Assembly (NCBI GenBank): GCA_022813625.1
Contig: JAKLMB010000016.1
Coordinates: 310,001-374,000 of the forward strand
Length of the DNA: 64,000 bases
Direction of reading: 5' to 3'
From: Aaosphaeria pasadenensis
Taxonomy: Eukaryota > Ascomycota > Dothideomycetes > Pleosporales
Position numbers and translations under genes: made by a program. Within the stretch, counting starts at the first letter, position 1, and each line of letters begins with the position of its first letter. The notes beneath the pieces were generated by a model. That model was not told where the DNA came from and made no database searches. It was given only the letters and a program-made list of their open reading frames with translations. Below are positions 1 to 14,089 of the stretch, in pieces.

Positions 1-3000
1 AGGTAAGACACTAATCAAGATTCAAGCGTATTCCTAGATTTGATACATAGATGGCTGGAAGCACAGGATAGACATGAGATACCCCCAACCGACATGGATA
101 TCACGAACATTACTTAGAACGCACGCATTGCACTTTCATTCTTCCTTGGTGTGATGATTCTATGCTTCGATGGACTGTCACCGTGTTTTTACTCAGTATC
201 GATGGCATACACACTGATAGATATATAGCCCTGTCAACCCCCACTTTGGACCTAGAAGAAGCGACGGAATGTCATTGTTATCGACAGCTCGCAATTCCAT
301 CTCAACCCAGCTAAAAGCCAGACAGACGTTCCTACAGGTAGAACGATTGAAACTTGTTAAGGGGTATGGAGGTCGTGCTTGTGCCTACCTATAGGTCGAT
401 GTACTTCTGCGACAAGTCACTGTTTTCGGAGCAAGTTGAAGAAGTCTTGCCTACCACATAGAGGAGGGACTTGGAGTTGACGACAGGAGTGAGTTCCTGT
501 GAAGCAACTCGAAGGTGGGACAGCAATGTGATACATATGGCAACCATAAGTTCCCAAGGACACGGTTCCTGCATGAGTTGTCAGTCGATCGAACAGCCCT
601 CCCTAGGACGTTGATGGTATATTTAGACTTTATATTCATTACAATCAAATTGCGGCAAGACACTACCGAAAGCGCACTACCGGATCACCACCAGCCGCTC
701 AAGGCTGTTGAACTGCTGCAATGTAAAAATCCAATCATGCAGCTTCTTTCCACCGATACAATTTCGCACAAATAGGAGATCAACCGAGCCGTTCGTCCAA
801 GTCCAAATTCGACCTGCACAACGACTCATCGAGCCGTGACATCGCAGCGCCTTGTAGATCTCCCTTCAAATGAATCTGTAACCTCGGGCCCATATATCCG
901 AAGTCAACGTTACCAAACGACGGCCATCTATCGTTCCATGGAAATCGGAACCATAATGACGAAAAAATGCCGAGAGAACCCTCTCATTATTCTCTTGGGA
1001 AGTTAGAACTAGCCAGGCATGACGATGTCCGCCGACCTAATGCGTTCGGAGGCACGATTTCTTGCACAGGACGAAATTGAAAGGGCCCCGCGTTTATGTA
1101 TCTCTCTAATGCTTAAACTGTCATGGCATGGCTATATGTACACACGATTGCCGAGAGTTCATTTAGAGAGAACGTCTTCGGCGAATTTTGATACTTGCGT
1201 GGTTCCAGGATCGAATATATCTCTTTCAGTTTGGCACTTTTTGTGGGGCGGGTCTTTAAGATGGGTGGATGGATGGGTGGATGAATGGGTGGATGGGATC
1301 TGAACGGGTGGTTTGGGGAAAGTTCATGCTAAGTCCAGCAGAATGGTTGTATGCTTTCAAATGCCATACCGACGGGTATACAGTATGTAACTGGAACAAT
1401 TTGAAGAAGCGAGGGAAGACTTACCTGGCGTGGTAAGATACTGGAATCGAGAAGTACCTCGCTTGCTATTGGTCGATTTGCAATGATTCCCAATTTCCCA
1501 CGTTCAAAAAAGCCAACAACAGCTGACGTTGTTGGTAGAGGAGGGATGGGAATGTCGGCGCGGGAACCCGTGGGACCTGGACGTTTGTGGATGGGCTTCC
1601 CTGGACGGGGGGTCCCGCAACCTTTCAAACCTTATTCCAGCCATCACAATATGTCCCCAGTCTTATAGTCAACGACGCTCATGGTAGATACAATATTGGA
1701 TTGCAATTATCGCTCTGGATTTGCTAAGTTCCACCAGGAGAGAGAACAACAGCAACACCACCACCGCACCTACTTCTGTATGGAGTAGAGGCTAGGCGCG
1801 CGTCCTTGTTGAATCCTCATTGCTTGCCTGCATTTGCCCCCGCATTGCCGGAACTCGAGCCTTTAGGCGAATTAAGCACACCCAGGCCCTCTCTACTCTT
1901 CCCATTCCCCGTCCATCATCTCCCACTGCCGGCCGGTTCGTTGCTGCTAGGGTGTTGCAGTTGGATGGATGGAATGGTATGATTCCGGCACGCGGCACAG
2001 CCAGTCGAGCCCATTCAAGACCCTGGCGCAATGCCCCGAATGAGGACATGCCTCGATATTTGCTGACACTCCACGGTTAGCTGAACGAACGGTTGGGGGT
2101 TCTCTGGTTCGTGATGTGAGGGCATTGAGGGTGACCCTTCGCGATTACTTGCATCAGCACACCACACCATGCCACATACCATGCCACCTCTCTCCATCAG
2201 CAGGCTAGGATAGAAGGGAACACTACACAGTTGATGTGTTGAGAAGATAATGAAAAGAGCGGGGAAGTGGGTCGTAGACTCGTAGCATGAATTTGGAGAC
2301 CCAGGATCAATACTTGCGCAGCCTGCCCGTGACCGCATAGGGGAAGATCCATTGGCGGGCTAAAGGTTACAATGTCCTGCTTTCGAGGTCCAGCGATAGA
2401 GAGAAGAGAACGAACGACCAGCAAGCAAGCAGCCAGTGGTGGCGGCTGAAACCCCAAATGGCGGAAGGTAAGGTATAAAATACGGGTTGATATAGGGGGT
2501 CCAGAGCCTGCCCGTCCTGTGGCCTATGTGCTTTCCCCTGGCCACGCTCGCCCATCGCATGTGTACAAGGAACGATGATATTAGCCAGCACTGTCCAACG
2601 CCAATCCTGCGAATATGCTGAATGTTGCACTGCACCAGATGTATGCGTCGTCCAGATGCGGGGAAGTGATCATGGGATTCAAGCTTTTCACTTATTCAAA
2701 TTGTGTTGCTGCGCGAGACTTATTTGAAGACCGTCTGGCAGCATACATCTTCTCTCCCAGACGTGATATGATCTTCCACCAAAGTCGTTTCAAGCGATTG
2801 TAGAGGAAAACCGTTCGTACAAACACGTTCTAGCTAACTTGTCGACCACACGCCTTCCGCTCCTGACTCATGAACCTTGCCGACAGATTAGGCCAATGGT
2901 CGATCATCGAAATTGTGACAAGCAAATCCAATACCAGGCTGTATTGTATAGGTAGCTTGCTACTCGCCCCAGATCCATCCGTATAAACGCAATCGAGACC

Positions 3001-3093
3001 CCGGATGCACTCCCTCGGGTCTCTTCCTTACCCACCCAGACTATCGTCACCAACTCGCGTCAGTCGCGACGAATCTGCCAACAGGACGTGATC
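1..3093. other. Gene-free stretch upstream of the Pth11-like gene
   Basis: I see no supportable gene here. Open frames are all under about 110 codons, lie on both strands at random and show no recognisable motif. A short imperfect GGAT/GGTGGAT repeat lies at about 1261-1298. The last few hundred bases should contain the promoter and leader of the gene starting at 3094. No transposon ends or terminal repeats were recognised. Confidence 0.5.
1261..1298. repeat. GGAT-type minisatellite
   Basis: An imperfect tandem of GGAT, GGGTGGAT and GAATGGGT units. It is non-coding as far as can be seen. Confidence 0.7.
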
Positions 3094-4382
3094 ATGACGG
3101 GCGCGTCAGGAACAGAAGGAGGTGGAGGTGGAGGAGGGAATGGTGGTAATGGAGGCTTTATGCTCAAGGCGTATCACGGCGACATCTGCGTTATCATCGC
3201 GTTCGCTCTGACGAGTCTATCAACAGTCGTCGTAGCTTTGAGGTTTGTCGCAACAGCACACCCATGTTTGTAATTGGTTACTGATCTTATATAGGTTTTA
3301 TGCTCGCTATTATCTCGTGGGCAAACTTAGTTCATCGGACTGGATGATGCTCTTAGGCGTTGTAAGTGGAGAAAGTATTGTCAATGATACAGATTGCTAA
3401 GTAATGGTAGATATCAACATGGGGTTCTGCTGTTGTAAACTACTACCAGATTCTCTACACAGATTACACAGATGCCATTGGGGTACGATTCGTATGAAAG
3501 CAACACATATCGTGTGTACTGACAATTACACAGAATATGCAAAGATGGAAGGAGATCGTAGTAGGCTCGCTCCTGTCGTTCTGGATCTACCGAATTTTCT
3601 ACATCGTCGACTTGTTCTTCATCAAGATGTCTATCCTCCTTTTCTACAACTACGTCGCCTCCGCTCACAAGTCCTTCCACTACATCGTTCGCACCTTGAT
3701 GGTCGTAGTCTGCACCTCAAGTTTCGGCATGCTGCTCGCCGCCATCCTTTCATGCAACCCGCCTTCTGATGCCTGGTCTTTCGAGGTATTCATCCAGCCT
3801 TTCTATGGAACGTACGCCACCCAGTGTTACAATCCTACCATTCTGTGGTACTTCAGTGCGGGATTCAACCTCGTAACGGATACAGTAATTTGGTTCATCC
3901 CGATTCCCTTCGTCCTGAATCTATCTAGTATGCCTCTTCGACGGAGGTTCGGTCTCGCTGGCGTTTTCTCGATCGGTACCATGGCCATTGCCGCCTCTGG
4001 AGTCCGACTTTGGATCTTGATACAATGGTCGTCAGGTTGGGAAAAGCAAGGAATGAACACAGCGAATCTTCTCATCTGGGGTCAGGTTGAGCAGCACGCT
4101 GGTATCTTATCCGCCTCGATACCGTTTCTTCGGCCGATTTCCAGAAAGATCAAGGCCATGTTTACCAACTGCAAGCGCGAACAACCCTCTCCTAGCCCGG
4201 CTGCCAAACTCATCGCTCCGCTCTTTGCACACGATCCCAATCCGTTGCCACCTAGAACTCCCATCATACCAAGTCCCTCGCCAACTTTCGGATCGTCTGG
4301 AAGCGAGCCATCTCGTGCTCAGGAGGCTCCAAGACCAGTCCAGCCCATGAGATCTGTGCTCGACAGCGGCAACGCATATTGA
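3094..4382 (+). CDS. Pth11-like rhodopsin-domain integral membrane protein
   Basis: Four exons can be joined: 3094-3242, 3295-3361, 3411-3482 and 3534-4382, giving 378 codons. The ATG at 3094 is used because the codon six bases upstream is GTG. After a Gly-rich N-terminus (residues about 6-20) come seven hydrophobic segments between about residues 29 and 300. The pattern is typical of the fungal rhodopsin/Pth11-like family, including a YRIFYIVDLFFIKMSILLFY-like helix and a WF.PIPFVLNL.M..RRR loop after helix five. The tail after about residue 305 is Pro/Ser-rich and probably cytosolic. In some pathogens this family senses surface cues, but most members have no known ligand. There is no CFEM domain before the membrane part. 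The gene converges on Not1. The family call is firm and the function unknown. Confidence 0.85.
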
Positions 4383-6621
4383 GGACCTAACAATGTCGCG
4401 ATCTCCGAATGCCACTAGAACCAGCGAAGTTTCAACCTCCGAAAACATGAATCGGAGGAGAAAGGCATTTCTCCCCGGTGGTGCACGGAATACAATGCGA
4501 AACAACAACGGCCATGCAATTGAAGCACATGCCCCGGATTCAGGAGCTACGCCTGCAGAAGAGGAAGCCTCGTGGAGATCCGACACCCAGGGGATCACCA
4601 GGAAGTGAGAAGATCGACAGGTCTCTCCACTGGATCCTTCCCAAATCATCGTCACGATCTTCACATTCGCAATTCGGCATGTGAATGGCTGAACCGAAGC
4701 GACGGCGACCTTCCCGCGCATGGACCCTTTCACGATCAATCCAAATTCTGTTTTCTGAACAGATCCTAGGAGAACGGCAGTCGACCCTGTCGGTCGGCTA
4801 AAAGAGTGAACGGTGGAGGGGACGGAGGGGGCCTGGCGCAAGCTCGTCCACCCCCAAGCACTCTCCCCAGACATGGAGTAATGCCTTGCCTGGGACAAGT
4901 AGCATCAAACCAAACCACCATCAAGCATGATATTTCACGAGTCTAGGATAACACTTTTCTTTTCCCTTTCTCAAAGTTCAACACCCGCTTTTGCCAGAAC
5001 AATTGTAATATACCCGACACGACTTGCATCACTGGCGCTATCAATATTCTCCTTTTCTTTCTTCTCACAAAGTTGTTTCCCCATTTCGGGATGTATCATA
5101 ATATTGGGAAGGTGTTGAAAGGTATTTCAAAAAGGTTATGACTATTATAACCACCGGGAGGCGCACAACGGGCTGTCCTAATTCGGACATGGCCATGTCT
5201 ATTATGGTTATACCTCAGGGCACAATTAAGCAAATGGATTTCTAAATACTACTTTCCTGTACTCTTCTCAGAGAATCTGCCAATCAAAATACCAATAGCT
5301 CCATTCGAGAAAGTTTAACTGCAAATCATGTATATATCTCCGCTGCAATTTCCAAAGCGTATTATCAAAATAGGCGGTCTACGCACCGCACGCACGTACG
5401 CACACGCACGCATATGCAGCTCCCGCTGCCGCAACAACTGCCACTAACCCCCTCGTAAAAATCTCCTACGCAACACGACACAACCACGCTCACGCTCGTA
5501 ATCGCGTCCTCGTTCCCATTCCCGTTATCTACACCCATCCGCTCACTCGTTCACTGACTAGTCCACCCGTACAAATGGCGTGGTAAACGTGGACATGAAA
5601 CAAGGGGCAACCAGCAACATGTTTATCTTCATGATCGACACGCATTCGTGTAAGGAAAATTCCACAGTATTTGGTTCATGTCCTCGTATGCAAAGCAAGG
5701 TAAACCTGTCCCTGCCTCCTTTTGCAGCTCAGCTCGTCCACTTTTGCTATTCTCACGCCTCGAGAGATGGCCTTCGCTCTTGCAGCGCCCCCCCTTGTCG
5801 GTAGCCTACATCCCCGGTTCCTGACAGTTCTCGAGCCGAGTGTGGGAGGAATCTGACATGCATTGTAAAATGCGTTTTGTTCGACGGGTCTAGTCCGGGG
5901 GCCGGCTTTCGTGTATCTCGTGTTCGTGAATTGAGATGTATGTGAAGAGGCTTGGAAGTGCGATCTTGTATCTTCACTATAGAGGATCATTGTAGGACAG
6001 TTACGACGTAGTCGTCATCAAGTTAAGGTCACAGCGTAGGGTAACGTAAGTAAACACCATTTCGACAAAATATATCCTACAGTATATATGCATGGACGCC
6101 TAAGCGGGACCTCCGCTACGCAACCGCACCTGCACCCGCGCCCGCACCCCATTCCCAGGCATGTTTCGCCAGAATGCTTTACTCTACAGAGAATTTGGCA
6201 AGAAAGGTGTGTCGTCTCGTCTCGGAAAAAGGGGGAAAGAAGAAGAAAAGACTTTAAGATCCATCCATCATGAGGTAAATATAAGATTAGAACAAAGAAG
6301 TCCCCTCCCTTCCGACGCCATACTTTTTTCTTCAGACGCAAAGTCCCCATATGAAAAAGAATGAAAAAGAAAAGACCAAAGCTGATGTCACCCTAATCAT
6401 CCCATTCCCTGAGACATGATAATCCAGAGAGTAAGAAAGAGAAGTAACAGGAAGCTCCTTGCAATGCAAATAGAAGTGCCAGTCAAGGCCCGATACCCTT
6501 TTACGCGCGCAAATGCATGAAAGAATCGAAGCAGATATTAGGCGGGGCAGATGACAGCTAGTCACGTTGCGTGATACGCGACTAGTGAGATTATTGAGAA
6601 GTCGTGACGGTGTGATTTCGT
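4383..6621. other. Convergent intergenic region (3' flanks of Pth11-like gene and Not1)
   Basis: No gene is supported. This 2.2 kb separates two convergent stop codons, so it should hold both 3' UTRs and terminators. A CA/CG-rich alternating stretch (about 5380-5420) is visible. Small open frames on both strands show no family features. Confidence 0.5.
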
Positions 6622-9600
6622 CTAGACGAGGGGGCGTGGGCTTTGCTGAGCATGTGTGAAGAGAGCGTTGAACAGGCGCTCGACCTACATAGATGTTTGA
6701 TTAGTGATGGACTCCGATGATAAGAGAGCAAATGAAAATACCTCAGGAGCAGCTTTAACGAATGGCAAATCCCAGAACGCATAAGTGCGGTTCTTCAGAA
6801 TTTCCAAAAGTGTAATGATGAGTCCCCATGGATGTGGACGGTGTACAAGTAGGCGCTCAAGAAGCACCCTTGTGATTGTTTGCTGGACTTCGAGGATTGT
6901 AGCGTCGCTATCAGGGGGGCCGAACAGATGAAGAAGCGCGTAACTGAAGTAATGCGTGTGTGCATTTGGCCAGCGGAGTTGATTAGCGATTGCGCTGATG
7001 AAATGGAACCTGGCCTCGGGATTGAACTCTTTGGCTAGGCTTTCGAGAAGCTTGGCTGCAGGAGCCGTAGTCTCAAAGTTTGGTGCTTTAGAACCCTGGG
7101 CTTCCAATGCCGCTGTACCGATGTAAAGAACAATGGCGTGGATCAAGATAGGATCAGATGAAGTTGGGACCAATTCGAAACCAGCTGCTCTGTTTTCGGC
7201 AAACTGTGTGGCATTGCAGACCTTTTCAATATCCTCGGCCTTAGGTGTAGAAGTCTTCAGGAGAGCATCAATGGTGTCCATGATCCCGGCGTCGACGAGA
7301 AGCTTGTCGATATCCGCACGAATAGTGGGGGATTGTCGAATCTCATCAACCCGGTCAACCTTCAACCCTGCAGTGAATGGGTCGGGCATGTCAATGATGT
7401 GTGAGGGATAAGCGCTGACGATGAGATTTCGAAGCTGAGTGCAATGCATGGGGATGCTGTTGCAGAACCGGAAATGATGCTCAGCCAAGAACTCAGGATA
7501 GTCATGGTGGATGACCAGTAGAACACGGAGGACGCCACGGTAGAAGTTCTGGCCCATGATCGTTTCGCCAGTGGGCTTGATGAGCTGACCGGTATACTTG
7601 AGGAGGGTTTCCACTAAGCATGCATAAAGATCCCACCTCTTGTCTTTTGTGGTCGCCATCTGCATGTTGCTTTCCAACATGGCAGGCATAAATATGCGAT
7701 GAGAGATCAAAGTCAACCATGAGAACGTGAACATTGGATAATGCTGTGGTTGTAAGATGAGGAAGGCACGCGCTACCGCGAGGTAAATTTCGCCCTTCGA
7801 CTCAATGAGAGCATCATCTTTAACGGCTTCGTTGAGCTCGAAAAGGATGGAGGAGAAAAGTCGGAAGAACACCTTCTGGTTGAAGCGGTCACCTCGAGTC
7901 TTGTGGTGATTGCCGAGGACGAGAACAACGACGAGAAGGATGCTGTCAATGTATTTCGCTTTGCTCTCTTGAACAGCACCATCTGACTCCCCTTGGTAAG
8001 CAACGAGGGAGACAATCAACTTGCCCAATGCGTCGACCTTGATGGTAGCGGTGTCCAAATTTCCTGTGCCGTAGGGAGCAAACTCCTCATGCTCATACGC
8101 AGCCACCGAAGCATCAATGCAGATGCGAATGAATTCAATCGAATCTGTAGGGGTCTGCATGACCTTGCTCTGATGCAGCTGATAGATGAAGGCTCCAATT
8201 GATGTCTTTGGGGTATCAGGAAGCTGCAGATGCACCCACTCGTCGAAAACGTATTCCAATTGATCAGTCTTTCCGGTTGCTGGTGGAGTCAGTGCCTGTT
8301 CGTTCGAAGGGACATGAAGTTTCGAAATGAGCTGCTTGCCCAACTCAAGATTGGGGTCCTCTGCTAGCCAGTTGGTCAGAGCGTCCACAGAGAGTGCAAA
8401 GTCGGCACGCAGGGCAATGGGGTGCTCGTTGAGCAAGACGTCATCGAGGAGGTTGGAAAGCATCTCAATGGCAGCGACACGGCGTTGGGAGATGGCCTTG
8501 GCAATGACAGTATTGAGCCTGTGCATGTCCATCAAGCCAACGTCGATGAGACAAACCATGACTGTAGCGTTAAAAATCCTATCGTCATCGTGCATCGTAG
8601 CCAACCACATCAAGACTTGTCTAGAGGTTTGTACTGACAACTGGCAAAGGTCGGCAAGGAGTCGGGTCATGATCTCAATTTCCAAACGCCGTAGCTGCTC
8701 GGAAAACAGGTAGTTCACAAGCTGGCCAGCAATGCGGAACGCGAAGTTGTCCTTCTCAAGGCCTGCATGCTCTATGCTAGAGATGAGGCGGTCGAAGACA
8801 CCGTGAATGGGGCTGATAGGTCGGAGTTCACTTAAGCGCTCCTCGGGTGCTTCCTTGACAACACGGGTAAGTTCGACCCACAGTTCTTCAGCAGTACGTT
8901 GGTCTCGGTTCGGGCCGGACTCTAGATAGCCATTTAGCTGTTGCTGCGGGCCTGGAGTAGGCACTCCTTGTACACCCTGATGACGTGGTTGTTGCTGCGT
9001 TGTCTGTCGTGGTTCGGCAGGTGCCGCTGCGGGCGTTGGCAAGCTCGGCACTGGAGGAAATTGGTCTGACAGTACATCAGGAACCTGTCGTCCACCATCT
9101 TGCGAAGTGTTATTGGCATGGGGAACGCCCCGGGATTGTCGTCCGAAATCCTCATATATGGCAAGCTGGTCGGCGTTCAATCCACCAGGGGACTGCTTGT
9201 ACGGCTCTGGGATGTAAAACGCCCAGGGGCTAATGTTTGCATCCTTGAAGGGCTCGTTGGGTCGTGTGTTACGGAACATTCTGCGTATGCGAACCGACTC
9301 CTCAATCTGCATGTCAATCTCGTTCATAGATGCTTGCTCCGCGGCTTGTTCCACGTGACGACAAACGAGGTCCAGGTTATCATTGACAAACATCAGAACG
9401 TGTCCCTCAGGAAGAGCTTGTTCGGGTAAATCGCGGGCCATGACTCGAATGTTGTTCATTATGCTCATACGCAAAGGCTCCTTGCAAGTTACCAGGGCCA
9501 AGGCACCGGAGAGTGATTTGACCACAGTATGTGCTGCGTTGCGGAGTTTCTCCTCATCGGGCTCCATGGCAAAATCCTTGTTGATGAGCTGTGACGTAGA

Positions 9601-12600
9601 GATAGCTGCAATAGTGACAGATCGCTCTACAACGGGGGCGATAATCTCCTGAATAGCCTGGGAAACAGCACGGGCAAAGATGGCCTTGAGATCGGTGGCA
9701 GGAACAGCATTGCTGCCAGCCGGTGGGTATATGAGCTGATTGGAAAAGTTCGGCAGAGCTGCGGTGATGGCTGCGGAGGAGAAACGCTCGCTAGGTCCGC
9801 GGGCTCGGTTGAGGCTCATAATAGATAGATCGCTGAAAGGTTCCAATCCTTCAGGTGCCAAGGGTCCTAGATACTCTTCTTCTGCATGCTGCCTTGATCC
9901 AATCACATTGGAGGCTTCGATTGTCTTGTGATCCAGATCTAGCCCTTTGCAGAGAACCTCAATCTCGAACTTCTGATTGAGTTTCAAGTCGGCGCAGTTA
10001 TAAAGTTCCATCAAGACTCGAACGATTTCCATCAACCACGGATTAGGTGGCTTGAAGACACTCGACTTTGCAGCTTGGACCAACACCTTACAAGTAAAGG
10101 GAATAACAATGAGGAGGCGGTCGGTATCATAACCTTCAATGAGGAGGTCCTTGAACGAGATGTTGCGGAACTTGATCGGTTGGTTGCGAGCAATAGTGAG
10201 CGATCCCAGCCAGGCACCCAAGTTCTTCAAGTGAGTCCTTTCGGTAGAGCCCAACTGTCCGTCACTGTTCAGCATCCGATTGACTGTGACATATGTCTCA
10301 CGGAGGACCTCGGCCCAGAGAGTCTTGTCGTTGAATAATTCCAGCATATCCAAGTACAATTGTTGGAAATTTGGTTGCATTTTAGCCCGCTCCTCGACGA
10401 GGTAACCGGCGAACCATTGGTGATGTTTCTCTTCCACAGCCTCCATCAGGTCTTTGATTTTATCGCGCAAATTCCTTTCAGATACGTTGTTGAGAACGAA
10501 CAAAACCTTGTCTTGAACCTCTTCGTCGGGCTCCTCGTATAATTCTGGTCGAAGTGGTGGGTCTACGTGCAGGCATGAGAATTTTGGTACCCCTGTTTCG
10601 GTCTGAAGTATCTCGTCTACCCCATTTCCGTTCGTCAGGCCAACTCCATTCTGTGAATCACCGTTGAGATCGTTTACTTGACGGCCCACGACTTCCTCCG
10701 CTTTGGCGTAGATCTCGGTACCCTGTAGTCCAGGAACGATCAAAAGTTGATCACAGTAATTTGGCCATTCGGGAAGGCGGGACGAGAAGTGGAGGAGGGC
10801 TTGGAGACCAAACTTGTACATCGAATCCTCGGGTCGATAATCTTGAACCGCCTCGAGTACCATTGCCAAGCCGACTTGCAGAGCGATACGGGAGAGGAGG
10901 TTGTAGTTGATGATGCCACCAAATAGTACTGCGGTGGTTGCTAGAGCCTCAAGTGGGTATTCGCCGAAACAATTGTACTCATCAAAAAGCCCGTGGATCA
11001 TGCAAGCGAAAAGGTCCTGTTCGGCCGGATCTTGGGACTCCTTGTACTTCTTCAAAATGTTGATGATGTCGCGAACGTCGCTCTCGCCAGAATACATGTT
11101 CTTAAAATGCTCTTGCATTTTCTTATCAGCATCGTCGGGCAGTTTATTGCCTGACTTGCTGTTAGCGTCAATGATATCATCGACACCTTCACCATAATTG
11201 ATGAGTCGAGGATAAGATTGGATGCAGTTTCGCTGTAGTGGAAGCAGTTCCTGTTCGGGGAGACCACATTCGGCCAAAAACCAAAGGAGCGGGTGGACAG
11301 TCTTCACAGCTAGTGGTAGACTGATTGGGTGATGGTCGTCTCTCTGTGTCTGTTGCTCTTCGGCAGCTCTTGCACTCAAGAAGTTAGAAAGGATCCTACG
11401 GAACAGAGGGCCTGCCTGTTCAATCGTTTGCTGTAGCCAAGGCTCGATTTCGAAAAGTCCGCGGGCGTGTGCCTGCGCAGCGAGGTCGAGGCTGATGTCC
11501 GTGTTGCTTCGAATAAGGGTCTCGAGCCAGCCGTGCGCTTGAGCATGCTCCATGATCAAAGACAGAGACATGAGATCTGCGTTGTAGGAATCGACAAAAC
11601 GGTCGACAAGCCATTGTGGGTCCTGCTGCCAAAGACCGTACAGGACAAAGTCATAAGCTGCCAATTTTTTGGTGAAGTACGGTTCGAACAGTTGCTTCAA
11701 TGCTTGTTCCTGCAGAGCACCCCAAGGTTTGGGTACTGCAACGGCAGCAATCAGGAATTCTGCAGTATGAGGATTGATTATTGCGTCAGGAATGCCTAGA
11801 AGTTGTGCCTGGTGATAGGACTCCGAAGATCTGAAAATCATGCCGAACAGCGCTGTCGTGGCTTCGAGAGAGACGTAAGGGTGCTTGGCTGCGCGGGCTC
11901 CCAATTCCTTGATCTCATCGGAGGCGCCTTCAAAAGTCTGCCTGCTGAAACTCGCCCGCAGTCTCGGAATCTGAGAAACATCCAGCTCGTCCGGGGTGCA
12001 TGACAGAAAACACCACAGGAAAGCCAACTGGGTCATCTCGTATTGCCACACTCCTCCCCAGAGTAGCTGTATGTCGAAACTCTCCACTTCGTTCGCGATT
12101 GGGAGCAAGGCATTGTAGATCGCTAGAAATTGTTGCTTTGCGATCCTTATGCCGTCACGATCAAATGCATGAACCACATCTTGCCAGTCCAAACGCTGAC
12201 CGGTGCGATGCTCACGCAAAGCTGCCACGAAGTTCTTCAGACTGTATCCCTGGTTTTCCTGCGTGATAGCCATGTATAGGAGGACGTTCGCAACTTGTTG
12301 ATAGCTGATGTCGCGTGTCTCTACAGTAGAGAGCATCTCTTTGCTGGCTTCCACGGTTGCGGTTGCACGAGGCCCGGCACGCTGTACGAACTTCACCAAT
12401 GTGTGGGATCCATCGGTAAGCTCTAGGAGTCGCAACACAGAGTCGACCTCTGCGGGGACGGGTATCTGCAGGCTTTGTTGGTATCGCATGTGTGCAGCAT
12501 AAGGTATCTGCATTTTCTTATCATCGTCCCAGTCGCGTGGTGGGTTTTCGAGCAGGCGTTCGAGTATGGTTACTTCGAGCTTGAGCGGGAGGTCGGTTTG

Positions 12601-13689
12601 GACTGGGGAAGGTCGTGCGTATGCCAAGAGAAAAGCGTCAACGGTGTTTGCCAAAATCGCGTCGGCTGGTTCAGGTTAGATTCAGTGATTACAAGTGAGG
12701 GTGATAGTGAGAGACGTACCTTTTGTTTTTAAATCAGACTTGTTCGCCACACGACATTCGAGAGCAAGTGCCGTTTTCTCAATAGGATCAAGTTGGAAAT
12801 GTGATACGAAGGTAGACAAGTCGAAGTCACGGAAAAGGTCACCTTCATTTGAGTCGATAGACTCTGCTATCCGAGCTGCCTGTTCGGGATCTTTGCGAAG
12901 CTTTTGCATCTCACTAACGAGGATTTGATAGCTCCCGTTCGGATCTACCGTTCTGCCACCGGTAGGAAAAACCTGAGCTGCATTGTTTTGCAACAAGCGC
13001 CGAAAGTACTTGGAAAAGACCTCCATTCCGTTGGAGTCGACCAGCTAGTGATGGTTAATACACGACAACACACGGGATGGCAGCCCACTCACTTTTCGAA
13101 TCTGCTCCGTCTGCGTGTCCCACTTCGCTTTATCCTTATCGTCCTTCACAGCGCCGAATTGGCTCAGCAACAGGAATACTTGCGCGATGACAATGCGAGA
13201 GAGATTTTGTGTTGGCGCGCTGCCGGCGGGATTGGTGGATGCGTTGGGCGATCCGACGGTACTCGATGTGGAGAGGGAAGGCGAGGCTCGGGCTAACTTT
13301 GAGGCCCCTCCGCCGCTGCTCGAAGTACCACCACCACCCTGCGATGCAGTTGGTAAGGCTGCGGCGGAGGATGCCAGGTGTGATGAAGACTGCGGTGCTA
13401 TGATTCGAGCCCTTGAGGACAGCAGCTGGCTGGCCGGGGGCTGCTGTCCGGCGTTTAAGGGTGAGAAGGGCGAGGACGTGGACGATGCGGCCGAAGACTT
13501 TCGACTGCTGATGTTTCTGGCTGTAGCCGAAGGAAGCGAGGGGAAGTTGGAAGTAATGGGGGAGAAGCCTTGACGCGAAGCACTGGGTGAGGGGGTGTTG
13601 CGTTGTTCTTGTGCAAATGCGGTGGATATGGGATCAAGTCGAGGATTCTGGTGCTGTCTCGAAGAGCCCCACGGATGTTGCTTGCTCAT
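6622..13689 (-). CDS. NOT1: CCR4-NOT complex scaffold subunit Not1 (CNOT1/Cdc39 homologue)
   Basis: Four exons on the minus strand: 13689-13093, 13044-12720, 12665-6742 and 6684-6622, giving 2302 codons with every junction in frame. The product is the scaffold of the CCR4-NOT deadenylase, which shortens mRNA poly(A) tails and represses translation and transcription. The first ~190 residues are Ser/Pro/Ala-rich and disordered. Helical HEAT/MIF4G-type repeats follow. The Caf1-binding MIF4G domain is around residues 1050-1220, the CNOT9-binding region (DUF3819) around 1290-1430, a Gln/Pro-rich linker after that, and the Not1 C-terminal domain from about 1860 to the end. The final 21-codon exon restores the conserved ending (LFNALFTHAQQSPRPLV), so the stop inside the last intron is not the true end. 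Introns are 49-57 nt. Identification is secure. Length is usual for fungi. Confidence 0.96.
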
Positions 13690-14071
13690 CTAGATGATGT
13701 TTCCATGGGAGGCGCGTCGAAGGCCCGGGTAGAATGGGGGTTGAGGGGATGGGTGGTGAAGATGATCTGGATGACTTCTTGGGATGAGATACAGAGCGAA
13801 TGTCGCCCTCGCGGCTCGAGCAAAGCAGATCTTGGCGGGCTGGCACACACACACGTTTGGCTCGGACAGTTGCAGCCACTACAGTATCTACCTACGAGGA
13901 CTAGTACGAGTGGGTAGTAGGTCGGTATTGAACCAACTAGGGAATTCACTCGGAATTCACTGAGAGCAAACAGGTGCTGATACGGAGGCAAAACTACGAG
14001 AAAGAACCCATTCATTCCCATCATACGAATACCTATATCACTATCATTGCTTGCGGATGGTAGTCTGTGGG

Positions 14072-14089
14072 CTACACAGTACTGTGTAG
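14072..14089. promoter_or_regulatory. 18-bp perfect palindrome
   Basis: CTACACAGTACTGTGTAG is its own reverse complement. It lies 383 bp upstream of the Not1 start codon and could be a dimeric regulator site. No known regulator is assigned. Confidence 0.4.

Noticed and set aside
4107..4898. 263-codon open frame on the minus strand opposite the Pth11-like gene end
   Set aside because: It overlaps the well-supported last exon and has no domain or plausible composition.
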